Positions 7,098-18,100 of a stretch of 64,000 nt of DNA are shown here, piece by piece (positions within the stretch are counted from its first letter, which is position 1; every line of letters starts with the position of its first letter). The stretch is taken from positions 1-64,000 of the forward strand of contig NZ_JBQCGW010000300.1 in NCBI RefSeq assembly GCF_051955275.1, written 5' to 3'. This DNA comes from Pseudobacter sp051955275. Its GTDB lineage: Bacteria > Bacteroidota > Bacteroidia > Chitinophagales > Chitinophagaceae. The notes beneath the pieces are model-generated. The model was not told where the DNA came from, did no database searches, and was given only the letters and a program-made list of their open reading frames with translations. The translations under genes were made by a program, and so were the position numbers.

Positions 7098-7988
7098 ATG
7101 AAGCATGCTTTTGTGTTTCCCGGTCAAGGATCACAATTCCCGGGTATGGGAAAAGACCATTATAATTTAAGTGTTTTTGCCAAGAAGTTGTTTGAGCAGG
7201 CCAATGAGATCGTTGGTTTCCGCATCTCCGACATCATGTTCGAGGGAACGGAGGAAGACCTGCGCCAGACAAAAGTGACGCAACCTGCGGTATTCCTGCA
7301 TTCAGTGATCGCCTTCAAAGGAATCGATTCAGTAAAACCTGAAATGGTGGCCGGACATTCACTCGGTGAGTTTTCTGCACTGGTAGCCAATGGAGTACTG
7401 AGCTTTGAAGACGGACTGAAACTGGTAAGCATCCGTGCACAGGCCATGCAGAAAGCCTGCGAATTGCAACCCTCCACCATGGCTGCAGTGCTTGGCCTGG
7501 ATGATGCGAAAGTGGAAGAAGTTTGTGCGGCAGTGGCAGCCGAAACCGGTGAAGTTGTTGTTCCCGCAAATTATAACTGTCCTGGTCAGCTGGTGATCAG
7601 CGGCAGCATCAAAGGTATTGAAATAGCCTGCGAGCGGATGAAGGCTGCCGGCGCCAAGCGCGCCCTGGTACTGCCTGTAGGCGGGGCCTTCCATTCCCCC
7701 CTCATGGCGCCTGCCAAAGAGGAACTGAAAGCAGCTATCGAAACCACTACCTTCTATACACCCACCTGCCCCGTTTACCAGAACGTGGTGGCCAGGGCCG
7801 TGATGGACCGGGAAGAGATCAAAAAGAACCTCATCGATCAGCTTACCGGCGCTGTCCGCTGGACGCAGAGCGTTCAGGCGATGATCGCCGATGGCGGTAA
7901 CCGCTTCACAGAAGTAGGCCCAGGCAAGGTATTGCAGGGGCTGGTGAACAAAATCGACAAAACTGTTACTACTGAAGGCGTAGCCTAG
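7098..7988 (+). CDS. fabD: malonyl-CoA:ACP transacylase
   Basis: A 296-residue cytosolic enzyme that moves malonyl from CoA to acyl carrier protein for fatty acid synthesis. GQGSQFPGMG at the N-terminus, the nucleophile S88 in GHSLGE and the catalytic H199 in GGAFHSPLM are present, along with the late EVGPGKVLQGL motif. The length is usual. It stands alone between two terminator hairpins, apart from fabH at 10436, which is on the other strand. Confidence 0.96.
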   Translation: MKHAFVFPGQGSQFPGMGKDHYNLSVFAKKLFEQANEIVGFRISDIMFEGTEEDLRQTKVTQPAVFLHSVIAFKGIDSVKPEMVAGHSLGEFSALVANGVLSFEDGLKLVSIRAQAMQKACELQPSTMAAVLGLDDAKVEEVCAAVAAETGEVVVPANYNCPGQLVISGSIKGIEIACERMKAAGAKRALVLPVGGAFHSPLMAPAKEELKAAIETTTFYTPTCPVYQNVVARAVMDREEIKKNLIDQLTGAVRWTQSVQAMIADGGNRFTEVGPGKVLQGLVNKIDKTVTTEGVA

Positions 7989-8044
7989 CCGAAAAGGTTG
8001 ATTTAAATCAATTTCAAGGACCCGGAACAACGTTTTCACCCTAT

Positions 8045-8095
8045 AAACAGGTCAACTGTATAACCTTACTTATGCGGCTGACCTGTTTTCTTTTG
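8045..8095 (+). terminator. terminator-like hairpin after fabD
   Basis: AAACAGGTCA (8045-8054) pairs perfectly with TGACCTGTTT (8079-8088), with a 24-nt loop, and is followed by a T-rich tail. It lies between fabD and the lipoprotein gene at 8118. Confidence 0.6.
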
Positions 8096-8117
8096 TATCA
8101 GTTAAGATTTTCAAATT

Positions 8118-8579
8118 ATGATCCCGATGAGGTGGATGTTTATCATATCGTTTCTGGCGCTGACAGTGATGGCCTGTAAAAAAGACAAGTCGGACCAGCA
8201 GTTCAGTGCATTTTCTGAAAAAGGCCCTTTCGGAGGGGTATGGGTGGAATTGAGCCAGGGAAAGGACACTCTCAACTTCAATATCCCTTCCCAGATGCTT
8301 GAGCAATTGCCCTGGAGGCCACCGGATAATGCAGGTGTGTTCTTCATGGGAGCAGAAGTGTATAAAGATTATGACGGCAGCATCAATTCTCCGGGGGGCA
8401 TTTTTGCATATTACCGTAACGCTGGCGGCGATAGCCTGAATATTTACAACTTTTTCGTTTCCAGCAAGTATGAACAATTCGCGTTCAAACTGGATCCCAA
8501 CCTGAACAGATTTAAAATAGGTAAGTTCTACAAGCGTCCGGGACTGCCTGATGAACTTACCTTTTCGCGTATACGATAA
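8118..8579 (+). CDS. hypothetical lipoprotein
   Basis: A 153-residue protein of unknown function. The N-terminal hydrophobic segment ends in LTVMAC followed by KKDK, a type II signal peptide and a lipid-modified cysteine at about residue 20. The mature part has no motif that I recognise; it contains several aromatic and Gly/Pro-rich turns and is probably a small beta-rich domain. Its stop codon is one base from the stop of the convergent S41 peptidase gene, so no terminator fits between them. Lipoproteins with charged residues after the cysteine are often surface-exposed in Bacteroidota. Confidence 0.75.
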   Translation: MIPMRWMFIISFLALTVMACKKDKSDQQFSAFSEKGPFGGVWVELSQGKDTLNFNIPSQMLEQLPWRPPDNAGVFFMGAEVYKDYDGSINSPGGIFAYYRNAGGDSLNIYNFFVSSKYEQFAFKLDPNLNRFKIGKFYKRPGLPDELTFSRIR

Positions 8580-8580
8580 T

Positions 8581-9924
8581 CTACCTGTTTAATTTTTTAG
8601 GAATGCCCACAGCGCCTCTGAATCTTACGGCGCCCAGTTTGTCGTTGCTGCTGATAGTGAGCGTGCTCAGGTCTGTTTTGCTGTTGGGCTCAAGTACCCT
8701 CGCATAGTTGCCGGTACTGATGTATTTGAGGGCCGCGGCCAGACAGTTCTCTTCCGTGTCGCCCCAGGCTTTATCCAGCCCGTCTGCCACTGTATGGTTG
8801 AGTGCAAATCCATCGAAATAATTTCCTTCTCCATTTTTGTTGACCGTACGGAATGATACCGGGAAGATATACCAATCCATCACCGGAATAGGGAAGTAGC
8901 CCACCGGCTTGCCGTGTGTTCTGGTAGGTCCTACCAGTTGCACATTCATGAAAGGCTTGAGGCTGTTGATCAGGAGTTCACTGGCAGATGCGGTGTTTTG
9001 ACTCACTATCACAAAGATCCTGCTGATGTTGAGCGTTCCTTTTTTCTTGAAGCGTGTAGTTGAATTGTATTGGGTATACTTGTTATTGAATTTCTGTTCT
9101 TCCATCACCTGGTTATTGGCTGCATTGGGCGCCAGGTAATTGGCCAGTTCATCCTGTAAAAGCACGTAGCCTCCACCGTTATACCGGAGGTCCAGTACCA
9201 CATCACTGACATTGGCCGTATTGAACCGGTTGAAGATGCGTGCAAATTCATTCCGGATGGCATTGGTATCGCCCAGGAAAGAGTTGAATACGAAGTAACC
9301 CGTTTTGGTAGCGCCTGTATTGTAAACGGTATCCAGTATCACCGGTTGTTCAAGATAGGTAGCGGCATTGAGGGTGACCGTGGTATCTGCCTTGCCATCC
9401 CGACCGAATACGATGGTAACGGAATTGGCTCCGAAGATGGCATTGCGCACAAAATCGAGGTTGCTGGTACTTATATTGGTGCTGTTATTGATCTGTTTGA
9501 TCTGCCAGCTCCTTTTGATATTGGCTTTGCCGGCAGGAGAGGCGGGCTCTACAAAGCTGACGCGGAGATCATTGGCTGTACGGAAGAAGATGCCGAGGCC
9601 GAAATCCTTGCTGATGCCCTGGCTGAGATCGTCCCATACATTCTGTGTTACGGCAAAACTCCACCGGTCAACGGGGCCGGTAAATCCGGGTTCGCTGCTG
9701 TAAGCCCTGATGGCCTCCATAATGGCATCGGGATCATCATAACTGCGGGCATTGAACGAAGCAGGGATCTTATCGTACCACAAATATATATCCCGGGCAT
9801 AGAGGATGGTGGAATCTTTGAGCTTGTCGGAGGAAGAGCCTCCTCCGCCGTTATTGTCTTTTTTGCAGGAAGGCAGGTAAGCGGATATCGCTATGGCTAT
9901 CGCGAACAGAATGGTTGGTCTCAT
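8581..9924 (-). CDS. S41 family (C-terminal processing type) peptidase, lipoprotein
   Basis: A 447-residue envelope protease. The signal ends AYLPSC followed by KKDN, so it is a lipoprotein, followed by a Gly/Ser linker. A PDZ-like region lies near residues 110-175. The S41 catalytic core is at about 200-390: LDLRYNGGGYV, then the nucleophilic Ser in SQNTASASELL and the general-base Lys in THGKPVG. Tail-specific proteases of this type cut unstructured C-termini in the periplasm or at the surface. It is the last gene of a fabH-GNAT-S41 run on the minus strand, 35 nt after the acetyltransferase stop. The true substrate is unknown. Confidence 0.9.
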   Translation of the reverse strand: MRPTILFAIAIAISAYLPSCKKDNNGGGGSSSDKLKDSTILYARDIYLWYDKIPASFNARSYDDPDAIMEAIRAYSSEPGFTGPVDRWSFAVTQNVWDDLSQGISKDFGLGIFFRTANDLRVSFVEPASPAGKANIKRSWQIKQINNSTNISTSNLDFVRNAIFGANSVTIVFGRDGKADTTVTLNAATYLEQPVILDTVYNTGATKTGYFVFNSFLGDTNAIRNEFARIFNRFNTANVSDVVLDLRYNGGGYVLLQDELANYLAPNAANNQVMEEQKFNNKYTQYNSTTRFKKKGTLNISRIFVIVSQNTASASELLINSLKPFMNVQLVGPTRTHGKPVGYFPIPVMDWYIFPVSFRTVNKNGEGNYFDGFALNHTVADGLDKAWGDTEENCLAAALKYISTGNYARVLEPNSKTDLSTLTISSNDKLGAVRFRGAVGIPKKLNR

Positions 9925-9959
9925 GGTGACAGTTTCAGTCCCTTAAGTTACCACCTTTT

Positions 9960-10424
9960 TTACAATTCCAGTGAGCAATTGATCCAGCCCTGGTCTAGTT
10001 TTGCGCCGTATTTCTTATAAAAATCGATAGCAGGTTCATTCCAGTCGAGCACCTGCCATACCATGCCGCTGAAATTTTTTTCTTTAGTTTCCTGCAGGCA
10101 TCTGTCGAACAGCAGTTTGCCGAGGCCTTTGCCTCTCATTTCTTCTGTGATGATGAGATCTTCCAGGTAGAGGCGTTGCCCTTTCCAGGTGCTGTAGCGG
10201 ATATAATACAATGCGAAGCCATGGATGGTCTCAACGCCCGAAGGGTTGGTGGTGGAGGCAACAAATGCCCACCAGACGGGGTTTTCACCGAAGCCGCTTT
10301 CTTCAAAATGGGCGGGTGAAACGGTCACTGCATCGGGTTCTTTCTCAAACACTGCCAGCTCAACGATGAGTTCCATCAGTCTGGGGCAATCGGCCTTTAC
10401 GGCCCTTCGGACGTTGAATTCCAT
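9960..10424 (-). CDS. GNAT family N-acetyltransferase (diamine/thialysine acetyltransferase-like)
   Basis: A 154-residue single-domain acetyltransferase. It begins FNVRRAVKADCPRLMELI, has GFALYYIRYSTWKGQRLYLEDL, and the acetyl-CoA loop EEMRGKGLGKLLF. The WQVLDWNEPAIDFYKKYGA end matches the spermidine/spermine N1-acetyltransferase 2 (thialysine acetyltransferase) branch. The substrate is probably a small amine, though this is by family resemblance only. It lies 11 nt downstream of the fabH stop and upstream of the S41 gene, so the three are likely co-transcribed. Confidence 0.88.
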   Translation of the reverse strand: MEFNVRRAVKADCPRLMELIVELAVFEKEPDAVTVSPAHFEESGFGENPVWWAFVASTTNPSGVETIHGFALYYIRYSTWKGQRLYLEDLIITEEMRGKGLGKLLFDRCLQETKEKNFSGMVWQVLDWNEPAIDFYKKYGAKLDQGWINCSLEL

Positions 10425-10435
10425 GTATGATCAGT

Positions 10436-11428
10436 TTAATAGGCCCATTTGATCCAGGTAGCGCCCCAGGTGAATCCGCCTCCGAAGGCAGCGAGCACGA
10501 TATTATCACCTTTCTTCAGTTGCTTTTCCCACTCCCAGAGACAGAGGGGGATGGTGGCAGCTGTGGTATTGCCATAGCGCTGGATATTGAGCATCACTTT
10601 ATCGTGGCTCAGTCCCATCCTGTCTGCAGTGGCATCGATGATACGTTTGTTGGCCTGGTGTGGCACCAGCCATGCGATATCACTGCCGGTGAGGCTATTT
10701 CTTTCCAGCAGTTCAGCGCTGACATCGGCCATGCCTTTAACGGCGGCTTTGAAAACGGTCTGACCTTCCTGGTAAGCATAATGTTCTTTGTTGGCAACGG
10801 TTTCAGCGCTGGCGGGGCGACGCGATCCGCCGGCCTTCATATGAAGGTAGGGTTCTCCTGAACCATCACTTCTGAGGATAGTGTCTTTCAGTCCATAGCC
10901 TTCGGTATCGGGCTCCAGTAACACGCCTGCGGCGCCATCACCGAAGATGATACAGGTGGCACGGTCGGAGTAATCTATGATGGAGCTCATTTTATCAGCG
11001 CCGATCACAATCACTTTCTTGTAACGGCCGCTCTCAATGAGGGCAGCGCCGGTAGAAAAAGAGTAGAGGAAACCGGAGCAGGCGGCCAGGAGGTCGAATC
11101 CCCATGCATTCTTCAGTCCGGCTTTATGACAAACCAGGTTGGCAGTTGAGGGGAACATCATATCCGGGGTAACGGTGCCTACGATTACGGCATCGATATC
11201 CAGGGGGCTTAAATTCTTTTTCTCCAGGATCTGCAATACAACCTGAACCGCCATATCGGATGTACCCTTGCCTTCACCTTTCAGTATCCTTCTTTCTTCA
11301 ATACCGGTACGGCTCCTGATCCATTCGTCGTTGGTGTCTACCATTTTCTCCAGGTCAAAATTGGTCAGTTTATCTTCAGGAACATATCCGCCAACGGCAG
11401 TAATGGCGGCTGTGATTTTTTGACTCAT
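10436..11428 (-). CDS. fabH: 3-oxoacyl-ACP synthase III
   Basis: A 330-residue ketoacyl synthase III that starts fatty acid chains by condensing acyl-CoA with malonyl-ACP. The Cys-His-Asn triad is visible at C117 (LLAACSGF), H257 (LVPHQANKRI) and N287 (QRYGNTTAA). The DTNDEWIRSRTGIEERR motif near the N-terminus is diagnostic. Length is normal. It heads a minus-strand run with the GNAT and S41 genes, and is divergent from ruvA. A candidate promoter element is at 11478-11485. Confidence 0.96.
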   Translation of the reverse strand: MSQKITAAITAVGGYVPEDKLTNFDLEKMVDTNDEWIRSRTGIEERRILKGEGKGTSDMAVQVVLQILEKKNLSPLDIDAVIVGTVTPDMMFPSTANLVCHKAGLKNAWGFDLLAACSGFLYSFSTGAALIESGRYKKVIVIGADKMSSIIDYSDRATCIIFGDGAAGVLLEPDTEGYGLKDTILRSDGSGEPYLHMKAGGSRRPASAETVANKEHYAYQEGQTVFKAAVKGMADVSAELLERNSLTGSDIAWLVPHQANKRIIDATADRMGLSHDKVMLNIQRYGNTTAATIPLCLWEWEKQLKKGDNIVLAAFGGGFTWGATWIKWAY

Positions 11429-11477
11429 CGATGGGATTTAGATATGGAAATAAATTAAGCTTGCTTTATAAAGCCGA

Positions 11478-11485
11478 CAAAAATA
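11478..11485 (-). promoter_or_regulatory. possible -7 promoter element for fabH
   Basis: On the minus strand this reads TATTTTTG, matching TAnnTTTG, about 49 nt before the fabH ATG. No convincing -33 partner was found. Confidence 0.4.
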
Positions 11486-11547
11486 CGCCAAAAGTTATCA
11501 CCATACTACCAATTCATATCTATATATAAATTAAGCGGTTTTTCCCT

Positions 11548-11555
11548 TATTTTCG
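11548..11555 (+). promoter_or_regulatory. -7-like promoter element for ruvA
   Basis: TATTTTCG differs from TAnnTTTG at one base and is followed by CAGTC and the ATG at 11561. Only 5 nt separate it from the start codon, so the ruvA transcript would be almost leaderless. Confidence 0.45.
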
Positions 11556-11560
11556 CAGTC

Positions 11561-12145
11561 ATGATCGCTTTTATACGGGGTAATTTTGTGCATAAAACGC
11601 CCGCAGTGGTGCATGTGGAGGCAAATGGCGTTGGCTACGAACTTCAGATCAGTCTGAATACCTACTCTGCCATCCAGGGCCTTGAAAAGGGTCTTCTGTA
11701 CACACATCTGGCTATCCGGGAAGATGCACATATCCTGTATGGTTTTTCCGATACAGTAGAAAAAGAACTGTTCCTCCAACTGGTCAGTGTGTCCGGAGTT
11801 GGTGCAGCTACCGCAAGGATGATGCTGTCTTCCGTAAAGCCCGAAGAAATTGTAAGGGCTATTGTGGATTCCAACACCAAACTCCTGGAAAGCATCAAGG
11901 GGATCGGTAAAAAATCCGCCGAAAGAATTGTACTCGAATTAAAGGATAAACTGGCCAAATCCAGGCTGGACGCAAATATTCCTTCCGGTTCATACAATCC
12001 TACAGGTCAGGATGCGTTAAATGCTCTGATGGCGCTGGGTATTGCCCGAGCCGCCGGTGAACAGGCTATTCAAAAGGTACTCAAAGCTGAACCGGGCCTT
12101 TCCGTAGTAGAAGACATTATTAAGAAAGCTTTAAAAACACTCTAA
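11561..12145 (+). CDS. ruvA: Holliday junction branch migration subunit RuvA
   Basis: A 194-residue protein that binds four-way DNA junctions as a tetramer and recruits the RuvB motor. The N-terminal OB fold begins MIAFIRGNFVHKTP. Two helix-hairpin-helix motifs follow (LFLQLVSVSGVGAATARMML and LLESIKGIGKKSAERIVLEL), and the C-terminal three-helix RuvB-binding domain starts near residue 145 (GQDALNALMALGI). Length fits. It is immediately upstream of sprA (47 nt gap); such ruvA-sprA neighbourhoods are common in Bacteroidota as far as I recall. Confidence 0.97.
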   Translation: MIAFIRGNFVHKTPAVVHVEANGVGYELQISLNTYSAIQGLEKGLLYTHLAIREDAHILYGFSDTVEKELFLQLVSVSGVGAATARMMLSSVKPEEIVRAIVDSNTKLLESIKGIGKKSAERIVLELKDKLAKSRLDANIPSGSYNPTGQDALNALMALGIARAAGEQAIQKVLKAEPGLSVVEDIIKKALKTL

Positions 12146-12192
12146 GCCTATCGTCAGAGATTTCTACTTAACTAATTCTTGAGAAAAAAAGA

Positions 12193-15100
12193 TTGGCCCG
12201 TACATTTAACCACCAACATTGTTTAGCAACAGTATGCCTTGCTATGCTCGTTGTGCTTTGCACAACCGCCAGGGCTAACTATGCTCCGCAGCAGGATAGC
12301 TCAGTCAGGAAGGCTGCAGATACCCTGAAATACCCTATCCATGACCGTAGGGGTGACCGCTATTCCGCTCAGCCAAGAAGGTCCTTCGATCTCCGGGATC
12401 CTGTAAACATCACGGACTCCGTGGTATATGATCCCAAAACAAGGCAATACTATATCATTGAAAAAGTAGGTTCTTTCTATTACAGGAAGCCCACCTCCAT
12501 GACCTTTGAAGAGTTCCTGGCTTTGCAGGCCCGTAAATCCGAGAACGATTACTTCAAAAAACGGTCCAACGTACTGAACAGCCTCAACAAGAAGCTGCTC
12601 CGTCCCAAAATGAGCGTTACCGATAACCTCTTCAACCGGATCTTCGGAAACGGCAAGATCGAGATCAGGCCCCAGGGAGAAGTGAACCTCATTGCCGGCT
12701 ACCAGGGCCAGAATATCAAGAACCCCTCATTACCTGAACGGGCCCGCCGGAACGGAGGGTTCGATTTCGATATGAATGCCAACCTCAGCGTGATCGGTAA
12801 TATCGGCGACAAGCTCAAACTGCCCATCAACTACAATACGCTGGCCAATATGGATTTTGAGAACCAGCTGAAACTGGATTATACCGGTACAGATGATGAG
12901 ATCATCAAGCGTATAGAGGCTGGTAACGTCAGCTGGACCTCCAAAGGATCCCTCATTCCCGGTGCGCAGCAGCTCTTCGGTATCAAGACCGAACTACAGT
13001 TCGGCAAGCTGTCTGTATCTGCCGTACTGGCCAATCAGCGTTCACAGCGGCAGAGCATGAATATGGCAGGTGGTAGCTCCAATATGTATTTCGAGTTCAA
13101 GGCAAATGATTACGAGGAGAACCGTCACTTCCTCATGGCCCAGTACTTCCGCAACCAGTACAATACCGCCATGAGCAAACTGCCGGTGGTAACTTCAAAG
13201 GTGCAGATCCTACGCCTGGAAGTATGGGTCACCAACCGCAACGGATCAACCACAGAAACCAGAGATGTGGTGGGCCTGATGGACCTTGCCGAACCGGCAC
13301 CATTCAACCCATCCATCCAATCCAATACCACACAGCCCTATCCGTACAACGATGCGAATAACCTGTTCTCGAGGATCAATTCCGATCCCAGCAGCCGTAA
13401 CCCGGCGCTGATCACTTCCAAACTTTCTTCCCTGGGCCTGAACCCGGTGCAGGATTTTGAAAAGACCTTTGCCCGTAAGCTCAATCCCTCCGAATATTAT
13501 TATAACGGACAGGTAGGCTTCCTTTCACTCAACCAGCCTCTGCAGCCGGATGAAGTGCTGGGCGTGGCTTACCAGTACAGCTACAATGGCCGCATCTTCC
13601 AGGTGGGTGAATTCTCCCAGGACGTTGTGCCCGATACAACAGCAGGCAAGAGCGGGACCCAGAAGATCTTTTTCCTGAAACTGCTGAAAGCCACTTCTCA
13701 GCGTACCAACCTTCCGATCTGGGACCTGATGATGAAGAACGTGTATGCCCTGAAATCGAAAGATGGGAGCTATCTCTCCAGCGTACAGCCACAGGATTTC
13801 AAACTGAACGTATTGTATGAGCAGCCCAGCCTGGGTCAGAAAAGATTCCTGCCCGAAGGAGATCAGCCCGGCGTGCCCATCATCACCTTACTCAACCTGG
13901 ACCGGTTGAATGCCCGGAACGACCCCATGCCCGATGGGGTGTTCGACTATATAGAAGGATTTACCATCATGAGCCAGCAGGCACGTGTGATCTTTCCTTT
14001 CCTGGAACCTTTCGGTCGCGACCTTGATTCCGTTGCCTTCCGGAACAGCCCGCCTGATATACGGGATAAGTATGTCTATTACCCGCTGTACGATACCATC
14101 AAGGCCATTGCACAGACCTATGCCAACCTGGACAGATATATCATCAGCGGGTATGGGAAGGGCAATTCAACTTCAGAGATCTCGCTCAATGCTTTCAATA
14201 TTCCCCGTGGATCCGTTACCGTTACATCCGGTGGACAGATCCTGCGTGAAGACATAGATTATACGATCGATTACAATGTAGGCACCCTGCGTGTGATCAA
14301 CCCCGCCATCCTGGCTTCCGGTGTTCCTGTAAGTGTGCAGTTCGAGAACAATGCCAGCATCGGGATACAGCAGCGGAACTTCATGGGGCTACGGTTAGGG
14401 TACCAGGTGAAAAATACTGCCCGTGAATCACTCAACATTGGCCTGAGTATGGTGCGGCTGGGTGAAAGACCTTTCTTCACCAAGACCCAGTACAATGAAG
14501 ATCCGATCCGTAATACCATGTACGGACTGGATTTCAACTATCGTACAGAAGCGCCGAAGCTTACCAGGTTGCTGGATAAACTTCCATTCTATTCTACCAA
14601 TGTGATGAGTACCATCACAGCTTATGGTGAAGCGGCCATGCTGAAACCGGGTCACCCGCCACAGATCGGTAAGGGCAAGGCCGGCCTTATCTTCATCGAT
14701 GACTTCGAAGGATCACGCAACTCCATCGACCTGCGCTTCCCGCTGGTCAGCTGGGGTATTTCCAGTACACCGGCCAATAACGGATTATTCCCCGAAGCCA
14801 ATTACAGGGATTCATTGCCTTACGGATATAACCGCGCCAAGATCGCCTGGTATAATATTGAACCGGTACTGCAGGACAGGCGGTCCGGTAATAACCCGGT
14901 AAGATCTTATGAAGACTTCACCGATCCGCGCATTCGTCCCGTGAATCTCACACAGATCTATCCCAACCGTACACCTGATCTTGGGCAGAGCCAGCTGGTG
15001 ACTTTCGATATCGCTTACTATCCAACGGAGAAAGGCCCTTATAACTTCGATTCAGAAAATATAACGGCAGACGGCAAGCTGCTGGATCCTCAGAAACGCT

Positions 15101-18100
15101 GGGGGGGTATCATGCGTGGCCTCGACCAGGTTGACTTTGAAACAGGCAACGTGGAGTTCATCGAGTTCTGGATGCAGGACCCGTACATCAAGAATCCAGG
15201 CAGTACCGGCGGTCAGCTCTATTTCAACCTTGGTAATATTTCCGAGGATGTATTGAAAGATGGAAAACGTTTCTTCGAGAACGGTATCAGCGGTGCTGTT
15301 ACCAAAGCGCTCGAAGATCCCGATACAAGATGGGGTAAGGTGCCCGGCAACCCTATCCAGGTTACACAGGCATTCAGTAATGATCCTGCCGACAGGCAAT
15401 TGCAGGATGCCGGTTTCGACGGTCTCATCAACGATGCCGAAAGAGAAAAGTTTGCAGGTTACCTGCAGGACCTGGCCAACCGTTTTGGTGTGAACAGCCT
15501 TGCCTATCAGAATGCACTGCGGGATCCAAGCAATGATGACTTCCTCAATTACCGCGATGGTGCCTACGATCAGACACGTTCGGGTATCCTTGGACGTTAT
15601 AAGAATTACAATGGCCCGCAGGGTAACTCTCCCGTAGCTACCAACCAGACCAATGTGGCGGCCTTCACCATGTTGCCTGACCAGGAAGAATTCAACCGTG
15701 ATAATACACTTAACGAACTGGAGGAGTATTTCCAGTACCGCGTTGAACTGAGACAAAGCGAATTTGAAGTAGGACAGAACTTCATTACCGACAGTATCGG
15801 AGTTACGCCAAGTGGCGGCATCCCCGAGAAATGGTACCTGTTCCGTATCCCTATTGCACAATATGAAAAGAAGGTGGGTAATATCCCCGACTTCAAATCC
15901 ATCCGTTTCATCCGGATGTTCCTTACCGGGTTTGAGGATTCCGTAGTACTGCGTTTCGCCAAACTGGAACTGGTGCGCAATACATGGCGCAGATTCAGCT
16001 TTGAACTGGATACCACCGGTACTTACAAACCCATCCCTACCAATTCACCCACTACTTTCAATCAACTGGCGGTGAACGTGGAGGAGAACAATGCGCGCAG
16101 GCCAGTTCCATACCGCACACCACCCAATGTGGAGCGTCAGCAGGCGTTGAGCAATAACAACGTAAATCTCTTGCTCAATGAGCAATCAATGAGTCTGAAG
16201 GTTTGTAACCTGAAGCGTCAGGAGTCGAGAGGTGTGTTCAAAACCATGAACCTCGATCTCCGTCAGTACGGCCGCATGCAATTATATATTCACGCGGAGT
16301 CTGTGAACTCAAGCGGTGATGTACGCGATAACGAATTATATGGTGTGATCCGCCTTGGCGCCGATCTGATCAACAACTATTATGAGATCAAGATCCCGTT
16401 GAAGATGACGCCATGGTTTGCCAATGACCCGGCACTCATCTGGCCGCTGGCGAATGAGCTGGATCTGGCGCTTGACCGCCTCATCAAACTGAAGGTCACC
16501 CGTAATAATAATGGACAGGTATCCACTTACTTCAAGGAAACCGATAATGACGGTAAGGAGTATGCGATCTTAGGAAACCCCAACCTGGGTGAGGTACGTA
16601 TCTTCTTCCTGGGTGTTGAGAACCGCAACAGGGAAGAAGCCTGTACAGAAGTATGGTTCAATGAACTCCGTTTGAGCGACCTGGATGAGAAAGGTGGATG
16701 GGCCGCACTCGGCCGCGTGGACATTCAACTGGCCGATCTCGGTACCTTGTACGTGGCAGGTGCCGCACATACTGCCGGCTTCGGTTCACTGGAACAGCGT
16801 ATCAATGAAAGGTCAAGGGACAACTTTACGCAGTTTGATGTTGCCGCCAACCTGGAGCTGGGCAAGCTGATTCCTGCCAAAGCAGGCATGAGTATTCCAT
16901 TTTATGCCAGTTATTCAAAATCAGTATCTACACCTGAATATGATCCTTATGATCTGGACGTTAAGCTGAAAGACAAACTGAAGCAGGCGCCCGGTAGTAC
17001 AAAGGATTCCATCCGTGATGATGCCGTGGATGTGAAAACCATCCGTTCCTTCGCATTCACCAACGTGCGCAAGAACAATACCAGTGGCAAGAAGCAGCAG
17101 ATCTGGAGCATCGAGAATATCGATCTGAGTTATTCCTATTATAAAGAAGAGCAACACAATCCTTTGATCGAAGGAAATGAACTCACCAGGCAAAGAGCGG
17201 CATTGGGGTATAACTATACTTCAACGCCGAGGTTCTGGGAGCCGGCTAAAAAGATGATCAAATCAAAGTCGCCCTGGCTGGCCCTCTTCAAGGATTTCAA
17301 TATCAACCCGATGCCATCGCTGCTGGGATTCAGGGCCGATGTGAACCGTCAGTTCGGTGCCTTCAGGCCGCGTAATGTGGGTGGACCGAAAGGCGGCCTG
17401 CCCGAGACCTACGATAAATTCTTTACGTTCGATCGTTTCTATAATCTCCGCTGGGATCTTACACGTTCTCTGAACATCGATTTCACTGCCGTGAACAAAG
17501 CATGGATCGATGAAGACTCCGGCAGGCTGGATGAAAATGAGAAGAAACGGATGTGGGATAATTTCTGGAAGGGTGGCCGTACCATTTCTTACAACCAGCA
17601 TGCTGAGTTCAGTTATATGGTGCCGATGGCCAAGATCCCTGCATTGAACTGGACCACACTCCGTGCATCCTATGCAGCAGACTTCGACTGGATCGGGGCA
17701 TCACTGATTGCCCGTGAATTTGGAAATACGCTCAGCAACCAGCAACGTAAGACCCTCACCTTTGAGATGGACTTCACACAACTGTATGGCAGGAGCAGGC
17801 TCTTCCGCGCCTTTGAAGACGAAGGAGGCCCACCTGTGCCGAAAGCTCCGAAGAATCCGCAGGATACCGCTAAAAAGAAGCGGGATAAAAATGAGCCACT
17901 CATATTGGGGGGCGGCGCCAAATTCGCCGGCAGGTTCCTCACCATGCTCAAACGTGTGAAAGTGGAATATTCCGAAGTGGCTGCAGCCACCATCTATGGG
18001 TATACTGACAGTACACGTGCACTCGGCATGAACTTCAAGTCCGGAGCTCCAGGTCTGCCATTCATTTTCGGTAAACAGCCTGATACCACATTCATCAATA

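Noticed and set aside
9346..10020. A 224-codon plus-strand frame over the S41 peptidase gene
   Set aside because: Rich in Gly, Ile and Ala in a pattern typical of antisense frames and covers parts of two real genes.
15052..15861. A 269-codon frame antisense to sprA
   Set aside because: Shadow of the strong codon bias of sprA on the other strand; no recognisable motif.
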